NCBI GenBank assembly: GCA_032164245.1 | Contig: JAVMKO010000001.1 | Span: forward strand, 166,151,434-166,215,433 | Direction: 5' to 3' | Origin: Sternotherus odoratus | Lineage: Eukaryota; Chordata; Testudines; Kinosternidae | DNA length: 64,000 nucleotides | Shown: one piece after another, positions 59,458-64,000 of the stretch | How the letters are laid out: each line of letters opens with the position of its first letter | Position numbering within the stretch: position 1 is the first letter of the stretch | The notes under the pieces: model-generated | Database searches by the model: none | Seen by the model: the letters and a program-made list of their open reading frames with translations, nothing else | What the model was told of the DNA's origin: nothing | Position numbers and translations under genes: made by a program

Positions 59458-59771
59458 TGAAGGGTATGTTTGTGTTCAGTTTAAGCAAACTGTTATTTGA
59501 AAGGTACATGTGTAGAGAGAGGCATGCTGTGGCTCATGCCCCTAGGAACATTCTGGAATGTCCTGGAATCACTCACCACTGGGGGAGGGTGAGTGAGCTC
59601 ACCATGTGGAGTGAAGGGGAGGGGGCTTCTGGCTGGAGAGACTCTGGCTTCTTCTTGTTAGCAAGGTCTCTCCCTCCCTGTGCACATTGTATTGAATTGA
59701 ATCAAATAAAATATCAAAAAACCTTGATTCTGCCTGGCCTCTGACTTACTGGGAACCACAAAATCCCAACA
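59458..59771 (+). repeat. 3' LTR
   Basis: Starts TGAAGGGTATGTTTGTGTT and ends AAATCCCAACA. It lacks the U3 duplication of the 5' LTR and has an extra 10-bp duplication (GTCCTGGAAT) near 59560. AATAAAATATC is near 59704. Confidence 0.9.
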
Positions 59772-60950
59772 AGGGCAAAGTCTAAGAGGGATGTTGAGTT
59801 TTTTCATCACTAGGAATCCGTGCTGTGGCAACTAGGTCCTGGCCACAGTTGAGTCCAGGACTGCTCCTATAAATTGTATAGTCACTAGTATGGGATGTAG
59901 TGGACTTTCCTGGGTTTACTTGAAGACTTAAAGAGCGGCAAAGATTGAGCAGGGTGGTGAACGCTACCTACACTTCTTGATACAATCAACCAGAAAAGGT
60001 GGTAAACAGTAGCTCTGATGACACAGGTATGTTGTTACTATAACCATGACCTTTGTAAAAAGCCTTGGCGCTATGGGAAGGCTGAAGGGGAGCACACTGT
60101 ACTGGAAGTGCTCTAAACACACCATAAAATGCAGGGATGTCCTATGCACCAGATGGACATCTGTACAAAAATAAGCATCCTTTAAATCAAGAGCTGCCAA
60201 CCAGTCATCAACATTCAGGTAGGGGATTGGAAAAAGGGGTCACCAAATGAAATGAATAAGCAACAGATTTAAAAAACAAAAAGGAAGTATTTTTCTCCAC
60301 AAAACACACAGTCAACCTGTGGAACTCCTTGCCAGACACTACAATGGGGTTCAAAAAAAGAACTAGGTAAGTTCCTGGAGAATAGGTCTATCAATGGCTA
60401 TGAGCCAGCATGGGCAGGGATGGTGTCCCTAGCCTCTGTTTGCCAGAAGCAGGGAAATGGGTGATTGGATTGATCACTTGATTGCCTGTTCTGTTTATTC
60501 CCTCTGGGAAACCTGACATTGGCCTCTTCTGGAAGACAGCACACTGGTCTGACCCAATATGGCCATTCTTATGTTCTTATAGAGGCTACAGTAATCATCC
60601 TGAATCTTGAGTGGCAGGTGAAGACATTCAGTTACCTGAGATCCAGGATGGGTCTCCAGTCCCGGTCTTCTTTGTGGATAAGGAAATATTTGGAGTAAAA
60701 TTCCTTCTCCCTGTGTTGAGGAGGTACCTGCTCTATCACCTGCCGAATCAGGGAGTCTATTTCCTGTTTGAGAATCCTCTTGTGAGAGGGGTCCCTGGGA
60801 GGTGGGGAGAGGGAACATGATAGGGTTTGGGGGAAGGAAGAGGCAGGAACTCTGTCACATAGCCAATGGATGTTCAAGACTCATTAGTCTGAAGTTAAAT
60901 GTTGCCGCATTGAAAGGAAAAAGACCGGGCAGCCACTGAAGAGAGACTGG
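59772..60950 (-). pseudogene. DIRS-2 reverse transcriptase, split by an L3 tail
   Basis: On the minus strand the RT N-terminal part (60632-60877) reads IDSLIRQVIEQVPPQHREKE, FYSKYFLIHKEDRDWRPILD. It runs to RFRMITVAS at the L3 insertion. Beyond it (60235 to 59964) follow LAALDLKDAYFCTDVH, HFQYSVLPFSLPIAPRLFTK. The thumb, with QFIGAVLDSTVART, leads to the provirus junction at 59772. Text continues across the provirus at 48937, so this is one interrupted gene. Stops and frameshifts are many, and the YLDD box is lost (FLVDC). It diverges strongly from DIRS-1 and belongs to another subfamily. Confidence 0.85.
60245..60580 (+). mobile_element. L3/CR1 LINE 3' tail inside DIRS-2
   Basis: Contains CACAGTCAACCTGTGGAACT, GCCAGAAGCAGGGAAATGGG and the diagnostic 3' end CACTGGTCTGACCCAATATG then GCCATTCTTATGTTCTTA. 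It separates two adjoining parts of the DIRS-2 RT domain, so it inserted after DIRS-2. Confidence 0.85.
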
Positions 60951-61179
60951 CTGTACTGGGACTAGTTGACAGCTCTTGAACATCCCATCAAAATGCCTTC
61001 TTGTTAGGCATTTGGGTCTAAAGAGGGGGATGATGGTGGGGCAGGGTACATGCCACATTGTACACTATCACACTTTCTTGGGGGTTTATAGGGTCTCTGA
61101 TGGTAGGTGGCTGTAGGGCTGACCAATACTCAGACATCACAACCTAGGTATTTTCTGTGAGATGAGGCACCAGGATGCA

Positions 61180-62040
61180 TATTCCCAAGGATAAGAGGGT
61201 GGCACAAGTCTATTTGAGAGTGTGAAATGGCTCCATCTTTTAACTGAAATGGTTGTAACCCTTGATGGTGAGATCCTCTATCATCACCCAAACTTCCTTG
61301 GGAAACGCCATTGACTGAAGCCAGAAGCCCACCTCATGAACACCAAAGTCACCATGGAGTGAAATACCATGTCCACAGCATCAAGAGATGCCTCAAGTGA
61401 TGACCTGACTATTCATTTCCCCAAGCTGTCTTTGACAAAGGCTTTGGGCCTCCATTCCTGTGGTAATTTATTGGTGAACAACAACTTACTCTATAAAGTC
61501 ATACTTTGACAGCAAATGCCTGTTAGTTTGCAATACAAAATACAGCTGAGGAAATTATTATTATGAGGAAATTAAATAAAGCTGCCAGAGATCCAATCTC
61601 ATGACATCCTTGAGTAGATCTCAGTTGCTATGGTCTCTTCTGTTCCATGACCGCTTGTACCGCCAGACAGTTTGAGTCTGGGTGAGAATAAATATGTTGC
61701 CTCCTTAGGGATAATGAAATCTCTCTCTCCAGCCTTCTTGGGGGTTGGGTACAGTCACCGGTAATGCGTGTGCGACATATGTCCTGAGCAGTTTCCAAAA
61801 CAGCCTCATTAATAGGGAGCAGCTGACTGGAGAACATCCAGGAGCTTGTGTAGGATCTTGAGCCACCCTCCAGATCCTGCTGGAGGAGTCAGCCATCCCT
61901 CTTAGCAGACTTGGGACTGGCTGTAATCATCCAGGGGGTGAGGGAAGCTGGAATCTCTGCCTCATCTGTGTCAGTGGATCCAGTAGTAGTAGGTGCTCTG
62001 GTGGCTCCTAATTTACTTGTTCCTTTTCAGACCCTCTCCC
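61180..62040 (-). pseudogene. DIRS-2 Gag-like remnant
   Basis: Minus-strand fragments in several frames: LETAQDICRTRITGDCTQPP, HIYSHPDSNCLAVQAVMEQ, LLSKYDF (61480-61500) and VWVMIEDLTIKGYNHFS (about 61240-61290). The last two align with LLSHYVF and EVQQTLQDLSFEGSGLFS of DIRS-1 Gag. The order fits a DIRS Gag upstream of its RT. The N-terminus and the left inverted repeat are not recognised. Confidence 0.65.
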
Positions 62041-62159
62041 TATCTACTTCAGCATAGTCCCACAGGCTCCTTGGCATCCACGTGCTCTTCCCTTGTCTCA
62101 AACCCTCCCTTCACCCAGAGAGATCATTAATAGCCACAGCTCCTTCCCTGGCTACTTAG

Positions 62160-62460
62160 TAGGTCTACACTGCAGCTGGGAAGTGCTTCCCTTCTCAAGC
62201 AGGCAGAGGGGCCAACGCTGCTCAAGCTAGCATGTTAAAAACATCAGGGTAGCTAGCCGGGGGTAGCAGAGGTGGCAGCTCAGGCCAGCCACCCAAGTAC
62301 GAATTTGCCTGGATACTCTGATTACATACTTTAACAGCTCACTCAAGCCACAGCCTGTGCTACCATAGCTACACTGCTATTTTTAACATGCTGGGTCAAA
62401 CAGAACTGGGGCTCGTCCATCTACTCAAACTGGGAAGTGTGCTACCAGACACAATGATGT
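62160..62460. mobile_element. MITE-like sequence
   Basis: Begins AGGTCTACACTGCAGCTGGG. Contains GCTAGCATGTTAAAAACATC and the near-inverse ATTTTTAACATGCTGGGTC, suggesting a small inverted-repeat element. Ends not defined. Confidence 0.45.
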
Positions 62461-64000
62461 CATACCCTTAGTGGTACGTGCCACACCAGGTCTTGCCTCA
62501 GTACTTGTCTCCCGCACACTAAATATGGAACTTGCCTTATATAGTCAATGTTGCAGATTCTTGACATTTTATCATGAGTTTCAGGATTTTGAGGCTTTTC
62601 TTAAAGCTCTAGCTCCTGGTGTCATAAGATCACTGAACATGCCAATTTCTTTTAAATTCATTTCTATCCCTCATGGTTACAGGGGAAAAGAAGCTTAAAA
62701 ATATGACCATGAATGGCTAAAAAGCCAGAAAGCAAACAACAAGAACTCAATGATTTACTTAATGTAGTATGTTACTGCAATTTATTGGATCACGCCAGGG
62801 GAATAAAATTACTACTTTTTTTCCAGTGGTGCAAGACTGATGAAAGGCTGCATAAAAATACAAAATCTTTGTCTAAACCACTACCACGAAGCAATAACTG
62901 TATTGTCAGGCACTAGGTTAATGAAGCACGCTTCAAAAATAGTGAAAAGCACATTTTAGATCATCCTAACAACAAAACCCTAAGCAATTTTCTGTATGTA
63001 TGTGAGCACTAGCACGCAATATGCACAGCGGCAGCATTCTAGGAGATAAGAATTGTTTTACTGTGCCAGTCATTACTCCTCAGAGAGGGGGCTATAATAC
63101 AATTATGCATAGGAACTTAGGGAACTATTTTCAGCAAGTGCTTGATGAGAAAAAGGCATATGTGGAGAAAGGAATAAAGTCTGAATGTTGTGCTATCTGG
63201 GAGATTCCCGCCACCCCCGCCCCCTTCTCTCTGCTCACACCCAGATGACCAGTAAAGAGCTTGTTCATTATTGAGCCCTGACAGACACGTCAGTTTAGAA
63301 AGACCACAGTATTGTATAACAAAGCAATCTGTGACTTGTGTCTTGATGACATACAAAGGATTCAGCCATTCACCAATACTCTGTGCCTTCATCTTGATGT
63401 CTATCCGGTAACTGAACTAGGAGTACAGAATAATAACCCACCTGAATACCTGAATAGCTGTTTCTATGAACATGTGATTTTTTTTAATTTTTAAAAGCTG
63501 CTCTGCTGTGTATAGCATAGCACTTTCCAAGAAGACGTTTCATACAGAGGAATACTGTACCCTCATTCACTCATTTAGGGTCTCTGATTTGGTCCAAATA
63601 ATGCATGTACCATTTTCATGCTGGGTAAAAGGACTTAAGTGAAAAAAGAAGAGGGGGGAAATCCCAAACACACCCCCGGGCGAAATTTTTGCAGACAAGC
63701 CAGGACTCTAAAACACGTGTCTCTTTGTGTGAGTCGAAACCTAGTTTCCCTGGGTTCTATGGGTTATTCTAGCACCCAAAGTTTTCCAGAAATGTCAGAC
63801 AAGTTTACCACAGCAATAAAGCTCTCTACCATCTGCAAATGAGTTAGCCAAGAGTTTTCTTAAATATATTTCACAGAGAAAAAAAAAAACAACTTACAAT
63901 TCTTTCAACATTTGCCTAGCATTCAAGACCATATACACTAGGTACTGCAGAGCTGGTTAGGTTTTTTTAGGACAACTTTTTCTTCTAAAGATTAGTTGTG
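62461..64000. other. Unique non-coding sequence
   Basis: AT-rich, with no supportable gene. Frames of up to 91 codons have no domain. Confidence 0.45.

Larger units (their letters stand above)
48938..59771 (+). mobile_element. Degraded class I-like endogenous retrovirus (whole provirus)
   Basis: Two related LTRs (48938-49318 and 59458-59771) bracket a plus-strand order of nucleocapsid remnant, reverse transcriptase, RNase H and integrase, then unassigned sequence and a polypurine tract. DIRS-1 (53533-59403, minus) interrupts the 3' part. By eye, the LTRs differ at about a dozen substitutions over some 270 aligned bases, plus indels, so insertion is not recent. Flanks ATGG and AGGG agree at only 3 of 4 positions, so a target duplication is not proven. 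The pol tether and RNase H text is closest to gamma/epsilon-type (class I) ERVs in my reading. Confidence 0.85.

Noticed and set aside
1..64000. A host gene with exons in the window
   Set aside because: No frame showed a recognisable host domain with plausible splice sites. Small exons inside long introns cannot be excluded without transcript data.

Overview
This window looks like non-coding DNA from a large, repeat-rich amniote genome, most probably a turtle. The evidence is the repeat fauna: several 5'-truncated CR1/L3 LINE tails, tRNA-derived SINEs, many hAT-type and other small DNA transposons, solo LTRs, DIRS retrotransposons and a degraded endogenous retrovirus. A crocodilian or another sauropsid cannot be excluded. 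I recognise no host protein-coding exon, tRNA or rRNA gene. Almost every long open frame is chance, a tandem-repeat artefact, or a decayed mobile-element gene.

Layout. 1-9.5 kb: AT-rich unique sequence with a solo LTR inserted in a small DNA element (1.7-2.4 kb) and two CR1 tails. 9.5-10.7 kb: a non-autonomous hAT element with an exact 8-bp target duplication, carrying a G-rich minisatellite with a period of about 60 bp. 12.9-16.2 kb: SINE and CR1 pieces, a dyad-rich small element, a perfect 52-bp direct repeat, and the first copy of a recurring repeat with a hammerhead-ribozyme-like core. 18.8-21.6 kb: two head-to-tail Helitron-like units filled with a C-rich minisatellite that switches strand. 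23.3-34.4 kb: palindromic copies of the hammerhead-like repeat and L3/CR1 tails. 35.6-48.0 kb: three more hAT-type elements with 8-bp duplications, a solo LTR with a 5-bp duplication, an LTR-like segment and several SINEs.

48.3-62.0 kb is the most structured region. An old DIRS element on the minus strand (DIRS-2) is split by an endogenous retrovirus on the plus strand. That provirus is itself split by a second, better preserved DIRS element on the minus strand (DIRS-1). An L3 LINE tail also sits inside DIRS-2. DIRS-1 shows the full architecture of its class: Gag, RT/RNase H and tyrosine recombinase in order, inverted terminal repeats, and an internal complementary region that matches both outer ends. 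All three elements carry stops, frameshifts or deletions and appear inactive.

The elements do not form a pathway. What the window records is the order of insertions: DIRS-2 first, then the retrovirus, then DIRS-1. Family names come from recognised motifs and architecture, not from a database search.
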